This document shows positions 49,319 through 57,073 of a DNA stretch of 64,000 nucleotides, in pieces (position 1 is the stretch's first letter; the number at the start of each line of letters is the position of its first letter). Source of the DNA: RGIG8244 sp045639325 (GTDB taxonomy: Bacteria > Verrucomicrobiota > Lentisphaeria > Victivallales > UBA1829). The notes under the pieces are model-generated. The model saw only the letters and a list, made by a program, of their open reading frames with translations. It was not told where the DNA came from and did not search any database. Where the stretch lies: positions 62,001 through 126,000 of the forward strand of contig JAZUCU010000002.1 of the NCBI GenBank assembly GCA_045639325.1. The letters run 5' to 3'. The translations under genes and the position numbers were made by a program.

Positions 49319-50215
49319 TCAGCGGCCGCCGCGATAAATCAAATGCGGGAAGGCGCAGACAGCGTTACCGTATGCCTTTGTGCCATAAATAATTTCATCA
49401 CGTTCAAACACAGATTCGTTTTCCGGACGATCCATTGCGGTCAATTCACATTCTTTAGATTTCTGCAGAATCACAGGCTTGATAATGCCTTTATTCTGCA
49501 ACAGATACCAGTCATCCGCATATGCACCGGTCAGGCGCGGGTTAACAATAATCTCAACCAGGTCAAAGTTGCGGTTGTCGATTACAGCACCATCGGGACC
49601 GGAAACGACTTTTGTGTTTTTGATAATATCCCATGCCGCAGCCCGGAGTTTGGGGCCAACCATCAGGGTATCCGGAATAACAGCCAGGGTCTGATCATTG
49701 TGTGCCTGATAGGATGTCATGGTTTCATAAGCAGCTTCGAACGATTCTTTTGTCAAAGCCTCAGCACTGGTGTTGCAGATGGGATTGGTACCGTAAAGGT
49801 GATCTGCGCTGAAGAACGGAACGCCATCGATCCAGTTTTCATTTGCAGTAATGGCTTCCACCGCAAGACGATCCCACAACTGTTTACCAGCCTGCCCCAT
49901 CTGAGCAATCAGAGAAGCATACTGTTTCCAGTTATCGGTTTCAATGTCGCGGACACGAATCTTGACCGTATCTTCAAACGCACGTTCCACAACGCGGAGA
50001 GACTGGGATTTGAGATTTTTCACCTGACGCGGACCGATCCATTCGCGCATGAATGCAAAGGTTTCCAGAAAAGGGAATTCCAGAATAGAATGAGCGCTGT
50101 CGCCTTCAATCATACAGAATTTATCGTAAAGCGTTTCCACGGCATCAAAAGCCTGCTGAAATTTAAGGCTGTATGCCGTTCTCATAGATGTAAGTACATT
50201 CGGATTGAGTTCCAT
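49319..50215 (-). CDS. Mu gpT-like major head (capsid) protein
   Basis: A 298-residue protein close in length to Mu gpT (about 305). MELNPNVLTSMRTAYSLKFQQAFD opens it, then FPFLETFAFMREWIGPRQVKNL, RAFEDTVKIRVRDIETDNWKQYA and DRLAVEAITANENWIDGVPFFSADH, which follow the gpT pattern of N-arm, E-loop region and HK97-type fold. The end, ERDEIIYGTKAYGNAVCAFPHLIYRGG, is also typical. A clear AAAGGA site precedes ATG 50215. The gene is intact. The start position and RBS quality suggest strong expression if transcribed. Confidence 0.88.
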   Translation of the reverse strand: MELNPNVLTSMRTAYSLKFQQAFDAVETLYDKFCMIEGDSAHSILEFPFLETFAFMREWIGPRQVKNLKSQSLRVVERAFEDTVKIRVRDIETDNWKQYASLIAQMGQAGKQLWDRLAVEAITANENWIDGVPFFSADHLYGTNPICNTSAEALTKESFEAAYETMTSYQAHNDQTLAVIPDTLMVGPKLRAAAWDIIKNTKVVSGPDGAVIDNRNFDLVEIIVNPRLTGAYADDWYLLQNKGIIKPVILQKSKECELTAMDRPENESVFERDEIIYGTKAYGNAVCAFPHLIYRGGR

Positions 50216-50250
50216 AATATTTTTCCTTTCAATTCGTTATTTTACGAGTT

Positions 50251-50826
50251 TCAACCGAGTTTGATCCAGTTTGCACCGTTGCAGATATAAACTTCTCCGG
50301 CAGCAGCAGTTGCAATAGAAGTACCATTCGCCCAGCCGGTCTTTACGACCAGCATTGTGCCGATGGCAGCATCTTTTGCCGGGGCCGGATCAGCCACTGC
50401 AATTTTGACGCAGGGATTGGTGACAGGATGATTGCCAATAGAAACAATCGCCTGATTTTCATCCAGATCCATCAGCACGCCGGCAACAACAGAATGTGCG
50501 CCGCCAATTTTTCCAACCGTCTGATCATCCAGTACATAAACATATTTTCCGATATCCTGACCGGTCAATACTTCATTGCCGCTGCCGTTTTCCAGACGGA
50601 ATGTGCCGCTGCGGATATAAGCATATCCGTTAAAGACCGCTTCGCAGATGCCGATAACGATAATACCGGCTGTATCCAATGCCGGAACAACTTTGCCCTC
50701 TGCGTTGATAGCGATAATTCCGCCGGGATAAACATTTGTGCCTTCTGCGATTTCAAGTTTGCGGGAATATGCGGTTCCGCCGCAGAAAATTTCTCTTGTG
50801 TTGCGTGGTGCATTTAATGCGCTCAT
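50251..50826 (-). CDS. Head decoration/cement-like protein of the Mu-like module
   Basis: A 191-residue protein between the protease and capsid genes, where many phages encode a decoration protein. MSALNAPRNTREIF, EGTNVYPGGIIAINAEGKVV, AGIIVIGICEAVFNG and NGSGNEVLTGQDIGKYVYVLDD give a DUF2190-like beta pattern of capsid cement proteins. The C-terminal ~40 residues (GEVYICNGANWIKLG) resemble a small beta cap. GAAAGG precedes ATG 50826. Family assignment is tentative. Confidence 0.6.
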   Translation of the reverse strand: MSALNAPRNTREIFCGGTAYSRKLEIAEGTNVYPGGIIAINAEGKVVPALDTAGIIVIGICEAVFNGYAYIRSGTFRLENGSGNEVLTGQDIGKYVYVLDDQTVGKIGGAHSVVAGVLMDLDENQAIVSIGNHPVTNPCVKIAVADPAPAKDAAIGTMLVVKTGWANGTSIATAAAGEVYICNGANWIKLG

Positions 50827-50844
50827 AGTGTGTACCTTTCGTTT

Positions 50845-51396
50845 TTATTGATATAATGAGAGTTTATGTGTACGGAATTCATCTTCCGTAAAGCCAAAGT
50901 GACGGCAGACAGCTTTATCTTCTTCTGTCAAAACAATTTTTTCCGTTTCAATTGCAGAAAGTGACAAGGTCCCCTGAGGAATAATCACCGGAGCCTCTTT
51001 CAGGTGTTCGGCAAGCTGCTCGGCGGGAAGTTTCTGCCACCAGCTTTCGGTTGCCGGTGTGATTTTACCTTCCTGGAAGCCCTGCTGAATCAAATCCTGA
51101 TGCCGTTTCCGATTCTGTTCCGCACGAAAACTTTCATTTTCCTGCTGAAGTGCTCTGATCTGTTCCTGCAGCGTTTCGATGCCGCCCGCTTTCTCAATCA
51201 GATTTTTCAGTGCGATGACCAGAAGGGAATCCGGTACATCTTCTTTCAGTTGAAGGGAACGTTTGAATTCCCCGATCAACTCCGCTTTTTCATTGATCGC
51301 GCCGGCAATCGCTTCTGCATCACCGGGTGATTCTGCCGAAAGCTGCAGCGTATCACGCAGAAGCAATCGACTCAATGCCTGTTCGACTGGTGTCAT
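50845..51396 (-). CDS. Probable nested scaffold protein (gpZ-like) from an internal start
   Basis: Inside the gpI-like gene an AAAGGA sequence lies seven bases before ATG 51396 (MTPVEQALSRLL), in the same frame, with another ATG six bases earlier. This would give 183 residues made only of the helical scaffold part. Mu makes gpZ this way inside gene I. The start is inferred from sequence alone. Confidence 0.5.
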   Translation of the reverse strand: MTPVEQALSRLLLRDTLQLSAESPGDAEAIAGAINEKAELIGEFKRSLQLKEDVPDSLLVIALKNLIEKAGGIETLQEQIRALQQENESFRAEQNRKRHQDLIQQGFQEGKITPATESWWQKLPAEQLAEHLKEAPVIIPQGTLSLSAIETEKIVLTEEDKAVCRHFGFTEDEFRTHKLSLYQ

Positions 51397-51999
51397 AGAC
51401 ATTTCCTTTTCTTGTTGTGTTTTATTATGTTCCGGCATAACACCGGTTACGGTAACTTGTTCCGCAGATGCCGCAAGGGCATCCAGATCATTGATCGCAG
51501 GTTGATTCTCCATCGCCACACTGGTAATGCGCAACGGGCCGCCCGCCAGTCCGCGGATTACCGGGGAGAAGTAACGGAATATCTTTTCCATCAAAAGTTT
51601 ATAGGCGCCCGGATTCCATTTGACTCGGAAGCGTAATTTTTCACCCTGCCGTTCCAATGAACCAAAACCCATCGCCGCCACACCATCCGGAATGAATTTC
51701 AAAACATCACTCTCATCCATGTGATTCGTCAGGGAAAGATGATGCAGATAATGGTGGGAATCCACCGGAATCAGCTCGCCTTTTTCCTTGAAATATGCCA
51801 CAATTTGATCCAGATCATCATCCGTCAGAGTAATCACTCCCCGGACACCATTTTTTATAAACGGATTTTCCCCTGCATGCAGAAGAGTCCACTCTTCCGG
51901 AACGCCATTTTTATCCCGGATCACATCCGGTGCCATATCTTTCATTTCCATGCCGTCATGAATCATTATTTCTTCCGCAGGCAAATTAATACAATTCAT
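50845..51999 (-). CDS. Mu gpI-like head maturation protease with scaffold C-terminus
   Basis: A 384-residue protein. ATG 51999 is 2 bp from the portal stop; a TTG at 52005 would overlap it. The N-terminal ~190 residues resemble Mu gpI: GVRGVITLTDDDLDQIVAYF, ELIPVDSHHYLH, LKFIPDGVAAMGFGSLE, RVKWNPGAYKLLMEKIFRYF and SPVI, ending with MENQPAINDLDALAAS. The rest (~200-384) is a coiled-coil-rich scaffold region (TLQEQIRALQQENESFRAEQ). The protease cuts scaffold and head proteins during assembly. An internal start at 51396 could give the scaffold alone, as in Mu gpI/gpZ. Confidence 0.8.
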   Translation of the reverse strand: MNCINLPAEEIMIHDGMEMKDMAPDVIRDKNGVPEEWTLLHAGENPFIKNGVRGVITLTDDDLDQIVAYFKEKGELIPVDSHHYLHHLSLTNHMDESDVLKFIPDGVAAMGFGSLERQGEKLRFRVKWNPGAYKLLMEKIFRYFSPVIRGLAGGPLRITSVAMENQPAINDLDALAASAEQVTVTGVMPEHNKTQQEKEMSMTPVEQALSRLLLRDTLQLSAESPGDAEAIAGAINEKAELIGEFKRSLQLKEDVPDSLLVIALKNLIEKAGGIETLQEQIRALQQENESFRAEQNRKRHQDLIQQGFQEGKITPATESWWQKLPAEQLAEHLKEAPVIIPQGTLSLSAIETEKIVLTEEDKAVCRHFGFTEDEFRTHKLSLYQ

Positions 52000-52001
52000 T
52001 T

Positions 52002-53198
52002 TCAATCACTTTCTTCTTTTGATTTTTTTCTCAACTGGATACCGAAACGTTTGCTGATCTCATTCGCATCCGCATCAAATCCTGACCGATGCAATGACTC
52101 CAGCATCTGAGCAAAAATACTTAAATCTTCCGGCGGCTCAACACGAAAACGTAAAACCGGAACTGGTGCCGATGCGCCATAATGATATGCCGTCCACGGC
52201 GCCGCAAGCCCTGCCCGGATAGTCGATTCCAGCTTTTTCGCATCCGCTTCCAGAATATCCTGACGGACTTTTGACTGGGCATCGCCTCCGCTGAGACCGG
52301 ATGATTTCCCTGATGCAGCAAGCTGACCGAGAATGACTTTGGTAATCGCATCGCTGATATGATTAATAATCGCTTCATATACCGTCGATGAATTGTTTGC
52401 GCCAGCCTGCATTAATTCGATTTCCATGGATTTGGAAAAGACTCCGCCGCCCCTGGGACCGAAATTCCGGATCGCTTTCTGTACCGCCAACCGGTCTTTT
52501 TCATACGCCGTCCGGTCAAGTTTTGCCACAATGAACGGCATCCCGAATCGTTCCGTAAATGCCAGCCAGTCTTTCATCGGATAAGATTGGAAACAATGCA
52601 GCCAGGCAAGCGTGCGGATCAAACCGCCACGGCAAATGTCCCCGCCAATCCGGTTATGACGATGAATCAGAAATTTATGGGGCGGCAGAACCATCCCCTC
52701 CGGATGCTCCTGCGTGATCAGCTTCGGTTCCAATGAATCGTAAAACGTAAAATGATGCCCCGGAATATTGCGGAACCCGAGAAGTTCCGGCCCATCCCAG
52801 ATGATTTCCGATACGGCAAACGGTGCAATCACTGCATGAGACAAATCCTCAAGCAGGTCAGCAAAGGTATCAAACCCGTTCAACTCCCCTGCCCGACTCA
52901 AGGTTTCCTGAAAATGACGCGCAATTTTGATCCCTTCCGGCGAATGATCTCCAGGCGGCGGCATCACATCCCAGTCGCACCCAAGCAGCGCATTGATACG
53001 GGTCGACATACTGTTGCGGATATCCCAGTTCTTTTCTTCCAGCTCCGAGGCCAGGCGACACAAGTCAGCGGGTGAACCATGATCCGCACGTTCCATAATA
53101 TCACGAATCTCCATCGGATTCAAATCCACACGAAGCGAACTGGAATATCGATCCATTAATTCGTGAATGGTACGGTTTTTTCTTTTGTCAAATTTCAT
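52002..53198 (-). CDS. Mu gp29-like portal protein (DUF935)
   Basis: A 398-residue protein beginning MKFDKRKNRTIHELMDRYSS, shorter at the ends than Mu gp29 (about 512). Middle: CRLASELEEKNWDIRNSMST, INALLGCDWDVMPPPGDHSP, FADLLEDLSHAVIAPFAVSE and IIWDGPELLGFRNIPGHHF, then RGGLIRTLAWLHCFQSYPMK, DWLAFTERFGMPFIVAKLD and ILGQLAASGKSSGLSGGDAQ, the DUF935 portal order. AGGAAA precedes ATG 53198, within a stem that may hide it. It is the first gene of the leftward head module and is intact. A portal implies DNA packaging, yet no terminase is seen. Confidence 0.88.
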   Translation of the reverse strand: MKFDKRKNRTIHELMDRYSSSLRVDLNPMEIRDIMERADHGSPADLCRLASELEEKNWDIRNSMSTRINALLGCDWDVMPPPGDHSPEGIKIARHFQETLSRAGELNGFDTFADLLEDLSHAVIAPFAVSEIIWDGPELLGFRNIPGHHFTFYDSLEPKLITQEHPEGMVLPPHKFLIHRHNRIGGDICRGGLIRTLAWLHCFQSYPMKDWLAFTERFGMPFIVAKLDRTAYEKDRLAVQKAIRNFGPRGGGVFSKSMEIELMQAGANNSSTVYEAIINHISDAITKVILGQLAASGKSSGLSGGDAQSKVRQDILEADAKKLESTIRAGLAAPWTAYHYGASAPVPVLRFRVEPPEDLSIFAQMLESLHRSGFDADANEISKRFGIQLRKKSKEESD

Positions 53199-53569
53199 AA
53201 GTCAGTTTCCTGTTTGTTATTGGACTTTTGCGTCTTCATAAAATAAACAAACAGGATAATAAAATTACAACATTTATTTGATTTTTGAGCTCAAATTGGT
53301 AATTTTATAAACCATTCATAAAAATATTTTGACAAATTTTCATAATTTTTACTTGATTTTTCCATTTGTCGGGGCATATTAATATACGTAGGAGCTAATA
53401 TTTATTCAGTTTCTGCAACAATACCAATCTCAACCACATAAATAGAGTTTACTGTTTTACTCGTGCAGATTCACAAACAATATAAACAAAATCTGCGGCT
53501 GTAAAGGAGGTTTATAAAAAAACAGAGTCAGTAAAAAAAATTAAAACATCATGAAAGGAAAAGAAAAAA
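53199..53569. other. AT-rich divergent control region of the head-module island
   Basis: 371 bp without a gene. It contains a 10-bp inverted repeat (53209-53218 with 53246-53255) over the portal ribosome site, a perfect palindrome TTTGAGCTCAAA (53284-53295), a possible rightward promoter TTGATT-N18-TATTAA (53353-53382), a GCAGATT/AATCTGC repeat near 53466-53495, an unused AAGGAGG (about 53503) with no start after it, and a short leader frame (53550-53576) ending on the HTH start. Confidence 0.6.
53209..53255 (-). promoter_or_regulatory. Hairpin that may sequester the portal ribosome site
   Basis: In the leftward transcript CCTGTTTGTT (53255-53246) can pair perfectly with AACAAACAGG (53218-53209). 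The latter merges into AGGAAA, the ribosome site for the portal ATG at 53198, so folding would partly hide it. Confidence 0.5.
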
Positions 53570-53776
53570 ATGAGTAAGAAGATCAAAAAGGCACCCACCC
53601 GGATGAAAATACGGCTGAAAGATTTGGGGTTGACACAAACGGAACTGGCAAGACGTGTGGATAAAAACGTCTCCCTCATCAATCATTTCTGTGTACATGG
53701 AGTGAAAACAGTTCGTGTTGCCAAACAGTACGCACGTATCCTCTGCTGTCGTCCGGAAGAATTACTTGATCTGTAA
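53570..53776 (+). CDS. Small XRE-type HTH protein
   Basis: A 68-residue protein. Residues ~13-60 form a helix-turn-helix of the XRE/Cro type: IRLKDLGLTQTELARRVDKN and VSLINHFCVHGVKTVRVAKQ, then ARILCCRPEELLDL. The start ATG 53570 is preceded by AAAGGAAAAG. It lies divergent to the portal gene with the AT-rich control region between them, so a role as the island's regulator, like a phage Cro/Ner protein, is plausible. Confidence 0.75.
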   Translation: MSKKIKKAPTRMKIRLKDLGLTQTELARRVDKNVSLINHFCVHGVKTVRVAKQYARILCCRPEELLDL

Positions 53777-53792
53777 AATACGGTGCATTCTT

Positions 53793-54131
53793 ATGAGTAA
53801 AGATAATTATACAAATGATTCAGAAAAATCAAACGGGATTTTATCCATCGGAAAAATCCTCAAATCTGCAACGGAAACGGAACAGCATGGCTGGGATTCC
53901 GTCCGCGCACGCATCCTCACCGAACGCAGGATCGTTGCAGCTCTCGATCGCGCAGCCAATACACCGGATTGGTGGCGGGTAAACAGAATGCATTATTATC
54001 ATCCGGAACTCAGTCATCTGCAAATCGCCAACCTCCTCGGCGTCAGCAGACAGACCGTCACGCACTGGATTAATTGTGTAGAAATTCCGGAAGATGATTA
54101 CGATACACTTCCGCAAATGGATAGAATTTGA
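53793..54131 (+). CDS. Second small HTH protein of the island
   Basis: A 112-residue protein starting at ATG 53793, 16 bp after the XRE gene. Residues ~72-97 (YHPELSHLQIANLLGVSRQT, VTHWIN) are a helix-turn-helix. The N-terminal 40 residues (polar, SATETEQHGWDSVRARILTE) may be an effector or oligomerisation part. Such HTH modules occur in phage regulators and in small terminase subunits, and I cannot tell which. A hairpin at 54141-54172 follows. The ribosome site is weak, suggesting coupling to the XRE gene. Confidence 0.65.
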   Translation: MSKDNYTNDSEKSNGILSIGKILKSATETEQHGWDSVRARILTERRIVAALDRAANTPDWWRVNRMHYYHPELSHLQIANLLGVSRQTVTHWINCVEIPEDDYDTLPQMDRI

Positions 54132-54140
54132 TTAACCAAC

Positions 54141-54172
54141 GGCAGGGACAACCCTTCAGGCAAGTCTCTGCC
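54141..54172 (+). terminator. Hairpin at the right edge of the head-module island
   Basis: GGCAGGGAC pairs with GTCTCTGCC (one wobble), followed by GGATTTCTTCC. It covers the tsaC stop region on the other strand; the T-run is poor, so termination is only possible. Confidence 0.4.
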
Positions 54173-54737
54173 GGATTTCTTCCGCCGTTACAGGACCTTC
54201 CCGCAGAATCTTCCATTCCCCGGATTCATTGACTGCAATCACGGTTGACGCACAGGAACCTGCCGGAATCGCTCCCGCATCCAAGACATGATCCGGCTTT
54301 CCAACCAGACCGCGCAAAGCATCTTCCACATTCAAAGTTGAAGGCTCTCCGGAACGGTTCGCACTGGTCGACGCCAACGGCTTCCCGTATTCCCGCAATA
54401 AAGGCAGAAGCATCGGGTGATCCGGAATGCGGAACCCGAATGTCCCCCCCTTGCCATCCGGAACAACCAGCGTGATTGGCCCCGGCATAAAAGCACGGGC
54501 AATCTTTTCAGCTGTTTCGGATAACGCCGGGACAAAATCATATACGGCATCAATATCAGGCAGGAATGCCGCAAGAAGTTTATTCTCCGGACGCTGTTTC
54601 ATCTGATAAATACGATCACGTCCGCCGACACTGTACCAGTCACAAACAAGTCCGTAAACGGTTTCTGTAGGAACCAGCAGAACGGCATCCGGTTGTGTCC
54701 GGAGCAAATCAACAGCGGAAAGAATGTCAGATGTCAT
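54156..54737 (-). CDS. tsaC: Threonylcarbamoyl-AMP synthase (Sua5/YrdC/TsaC)
   Basis: A 193-residue YrdC-domain enzyme making threonylcarbamoyl-AMP for the t6A37 tRNA modification. LLVPTETVYGLVCD near residue 20, IYQMKQRPENKLLAAFLPD, FMPGPITLVVP near 85, FGFRIPDHPM, the PLASTSANRSGEPS motif near 120 and STVIAVNESGEWKILREGPV near 165 are conserved YrdC elements. It lacks the extra Sua5 domain. mtaB, at 18.6 kb, modifies the same nucleotide later. It precedes the FtsB-like gene's end by 15 bp and shares its direction. Confidence 0.93.
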   Translation of the reverse strand: MTSDILSAVDLLRTQPDAVLLVPTETVYGLVCDWYSVGGRDRIYQMKQRPENKLLAAFLPDIDAVYDFVPALSETAEKIARAFMPGPITLVVPDGKGGTFGFRIPDHPMLLPLLREYGKPLASTSANRSGEPSTLNVEDALRGLVGKPDHVLDAGAIPAGSCASTVIAVNESGEWKILREGPVTAEEIRQRLA

Positions 54738-54752
54738 GGAAGTACTTATTAA

Positions 54753-55031
54753 TTATTCCGTATAAACGTATACAATCTCGCCTTCCCGGGAATAACGGAA
54801 TTTTTCGCGGGCGACGCGTTCAATTGCAGAACTGTTGTGTTCAAGATCATGAATATCACGGCGGAGTGTATGACATTCCGTACGACGTCGGTCAAGCAAT
54901 CGGTTCAGTTCTGCAACTTCTTCCTGTGTGGTACGGTACTTCTTATACACAGGCACAACAAGATATGCTGAGAAGATGAGAATCACTCCCAGCAGCACAT
55001 AAATTGCCACACTTAATATCTTGTTACCCAT
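54753..55031 (-). CDS. FtsB/DivIC-family septum formation protein
   Basis: A 92-residue protein with a single N-terminal membrane helix (ILSVAIYVLLGVILIFSAYLV), then a coiled coil (TQEEVAELNRLLDRRRTECH, TLRRDIHDLEHNSSAIERV) and REKFRYSREGEIVYVY, the FtsB/DivIC signature ending. It should sit in the divisome with FtsL and FtsQ. Length is normal. It lies next to tsaC in the same direction. Confidence 0.85.
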   Translation of the reverse strand: MGNKILSVAIYVLLGVILIFSAYLVVPVYKKYRTTQEEVAELNRLLDRRRTECHTLRRDIHDLEHNSSAIERVAREKFRYSREGEIVYVYTE

Positions 55032-55138
55032 ATTAAAAATCTCCGTTTGATTTTATATTATCATAGATATACTATATCACATTTTTTTAAAAAAGCAAAT
55101 TTTTTTAAAATCAGCACCAATCATAGCCCTCAAATCCA

Positions 55139-55179
55139 ATAAAAAATCCGCTGAAAATATCAAACCTTCAGCGGATTTA
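55139..55179 (-). terminator. Rho-independent terminator of potABCD
   Basis: On the minus strand AAATCCGCTGAA pairs with TTCAGCGGATTT and runs into TTTTTT; about 21 bp after the potD stop. Confidence 0.85.
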
Positions 55180-55199
55180 TCAACGAAATCTGAAATTAC

Positions 55200-56237
55200 T
55201 TATTTCTTGATTGCATCCCAGGCAGCATTGAATTTCTTCTGATTGTCACCGAGATTCTTCAGAGGAGTACAAATCTTGAAAGAATCAGGGTTCACATTGA
55301 ATACTTCATTGTTGCGGATTTCTTTGGAAACATGTTTGACCGCTTCCGTATGTGCCATGCGGTAATAAACATAGTTCATGTTCGTTGTAGCGACATCAAC
55401 GCGATACAGATAGTCGATAAACTTATATGCCAGTTCTTTGTTTTCACTGTTGTTGAGGATACAGAGATTATCGAATGTTGCAGTAGTACCTTCCTTGGGA
55501 ACAACAAACTTCAGATCGGGATTTTCCACTGCATACTGAAGCAGGTCGCCGTTATAAGTCTGAATCAGCACAAATTCCCCCTGTGCCAGAGAAAGACGGA
55601 TATCATCCACACCGAATTTTGCAATGTTGTTTTTCCATTTGCGGGCAAGTGCAACCGCTTCATCGATCTGTTTCTGATCGGTGGAGTTTACATCATAACC
55701 CAAGGTACGCAGAGCACAGCCCATGACTTCGCGCTGGTCATCAAGAAGAGCCATTTTGCCTTTAAGATCGGCACGTTCAAACATACGCCAGGAAGGTTTG
55801 AAATCTTTCACCTTCTTGCTGTTGTAACCGATACCGGTAATACTGACGAAATACGGTACACTGTATTCCTGATTTTCATCGGGGTTGATGATGTTGAATG
55901 TCTTATCATAATATTTTTTGACGTTCGGCAATTTTGCGCCATCGAATTTGTGGAGCATCTTCTGTTCATTCATCAGCATCGCCATGTAGGAAGAGGGAAC
56001 CACGATATCATAACCGGCAGCACCGCCTTTCAGTTTTGCATACATAGCTTCGTTGGAGGGGAAGACGTCGAGCTGAATTTTACAGTTGAATTCCTTTTCA
56101 AAATTTGCAATCACTTCATCGGAAAAATAATCCTCCCAGCAATACACATGGAGAACTTCTTTTTTACCGCAAGCGGTCAGAAAAGAGAATACAATTGCAA
56201 GTGCAACGGCGGGGAGCAGGGAAAGAAAACGTTTCAT
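55200..56237 (-). CDS. potD: Spermidine/putrescine-binding lipoprotein
   Basis: A 345-residue substrate-binding protein. The lipobox FLTACGKK gives acylation at Cys22, so it is a lipoprotein. HVYCWEDYFSDEVIANFEKEF near 30, YDIVVPSSYMAMLMNEQKML near 78 and VPYFVSITGIGYNSKKV near 125 follow PotD. The polyamine site in this family uses acidic and aromatic residues scattered through both lobes (YCWEDY, SYMAM). Its ATG overlaps the potC stop as ATGA. Substrate preference between putrescine and spermidine is not decidable. Confidence 0.92.
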   Translation of the reverse strand: MKRFLSLLPAVALAIVFSFLTACGKKEVLHVYCWEDYFSDEVIANFEKEFNCKIQLDVFPSNEAMYAKLKGGAAGYDIVVPSSYMAMLMNEQKMLHKFDGAKLPNVKKYYDKTFNIINPDENQEYSVPYFVSITGIGYNSKKVKDFKPSWRMFERADLKGKMALLDDQREVMGCALRTLGYDVNSTDQKQIDEAVALARKWKNNIAKFGVDDIRLSLAQGEFVLIQTYNGDLLQYAVENPDLKFVVPKEGTTATFDNLCILNNSENKELAYKFIDYLYRVDVATTNMNYVYYRMAHTEAVKHVSKEIRNNEVFNVNPDSFKICTPLKNLGDNQKKFNAAWDAIKK

Positions 56238-57073
56238 TTGTTCTTATCCTTTTGTGATGTTAATATTTTTTGCGTTACAAAAACAACAATAAATGTGAAA
56301 ACAATGAATAATACAGAAAGCGCATTCAGAAGCGGCAGACGTCTCCCCTTCTTCATCGCACTTTCAATAAAAATCGGCAATGTGGTATCACCCGCACCCT
56401 TCACGAAGAAGGTAATCACAAAGTCGTCAATGGACAACGTAAATGCAAACAGCGCACCGGCAATGATCCCCGGCAGAATCGCAGGCAGGGTAACATTCAG
56501 GAATGTATAAAGTCCGCTTGCCCCCAGGTCTTGCGCCGCTTCCAGCATGGATTTATCAAATTCATGAAGACGGCCGAGCACAACCATCGTTACATAACTC
56601 AAACAGAATGTCACGTGCGCAATCACAATCGTCGTAAAGCCCAATCCCACATCCAATCCGGTAAGCGAGGTAATCACTTCGCCGAACAGGGAAATGAACA
56701 TGACGAACAACAGCAGCAAGCCAATCCCCATCAGAATATCCGGCACAACCAAAGGCGTATAAACCAATGTAGTATAAATCGGCTTCAACTTGTTTTTGGA
56801 ACGGTAAAGCACCAATGCTGCCAACGTTCCCAACACAGTTGAAATAAGAGTCGCGACAATCGCAATAATCAAGGTATTGCATAAGGCTTCCCAGATCTTT
56901 GCATCCTGGAACAGCTTTTCATACCAGATCAGAGAAAATCCCTGCCACTGATTCCCCAACTTGCTGGCATTGAATGATGCAACAGCAACAACAAGCAGCG
57001 GTGCATACAGAAAAATCAAAGTCAGAAGCGTCACATAGAAAGAAAAACGCCCGGTTTTATTGCATTTACTCAT
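56234..57073 (-). CDS. potC: Polyamine ABC transporter permease
   Basis: A 279-residue permease with six membrane segments. The ABC coupling (EAA) loop is LEAAQDLGASGLYTFLNVTLP near residue 180. The first helix region is FSFYVTLLTLIFLYAPLLVV, and FTLSIDDFVITFFVKGAGDT near the end is characteristic of PotC. ATGA overlaps join it to both potB and potD. It forms the membrane channel with potB. Confidence 0.93.
   Translation of the reverse strand: MSKCNKTGRFSFYVTLLTLIFLYAPLLVVAVASFNASKLGNQWQGFSLIWYEKLFQDAKIWEALCNTLIIAIVATLISTVLGTLAALVLYRSKNKLKPIYTTLVYTPLVVPDILMGIGLLLLFVMFISLFGEVITSLTGLDVGLGFTTIVIAHVTFCLSYVTMVVLGRLHEFDKSMLEAAQDLGASGLYTFLNVTLPAILPGIIAGALFAFTLSIDDFVITFFVKGAGDTTLPIFIESAMKKGRRLPLLNALSVLFIVFTFIVVFVTQKILTSQKDKNK

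Noticed and set aside
48501..53198. Complete Mu-like prophage
   Set aside because: No transposase, terminase, gpF, tail, lysis or repressor of Mu type is present in the window.
48507..54133. 8-bp direct repeat ATTTGATT at both ends of the head-module island (48507-48514 and 54126-54133) as a target-site duplication
   Set aside because: Both copies lie inside the outermost island genes, the sequence is AT-rich, and Mu-type duplications are 5 bp; chance match is likely.
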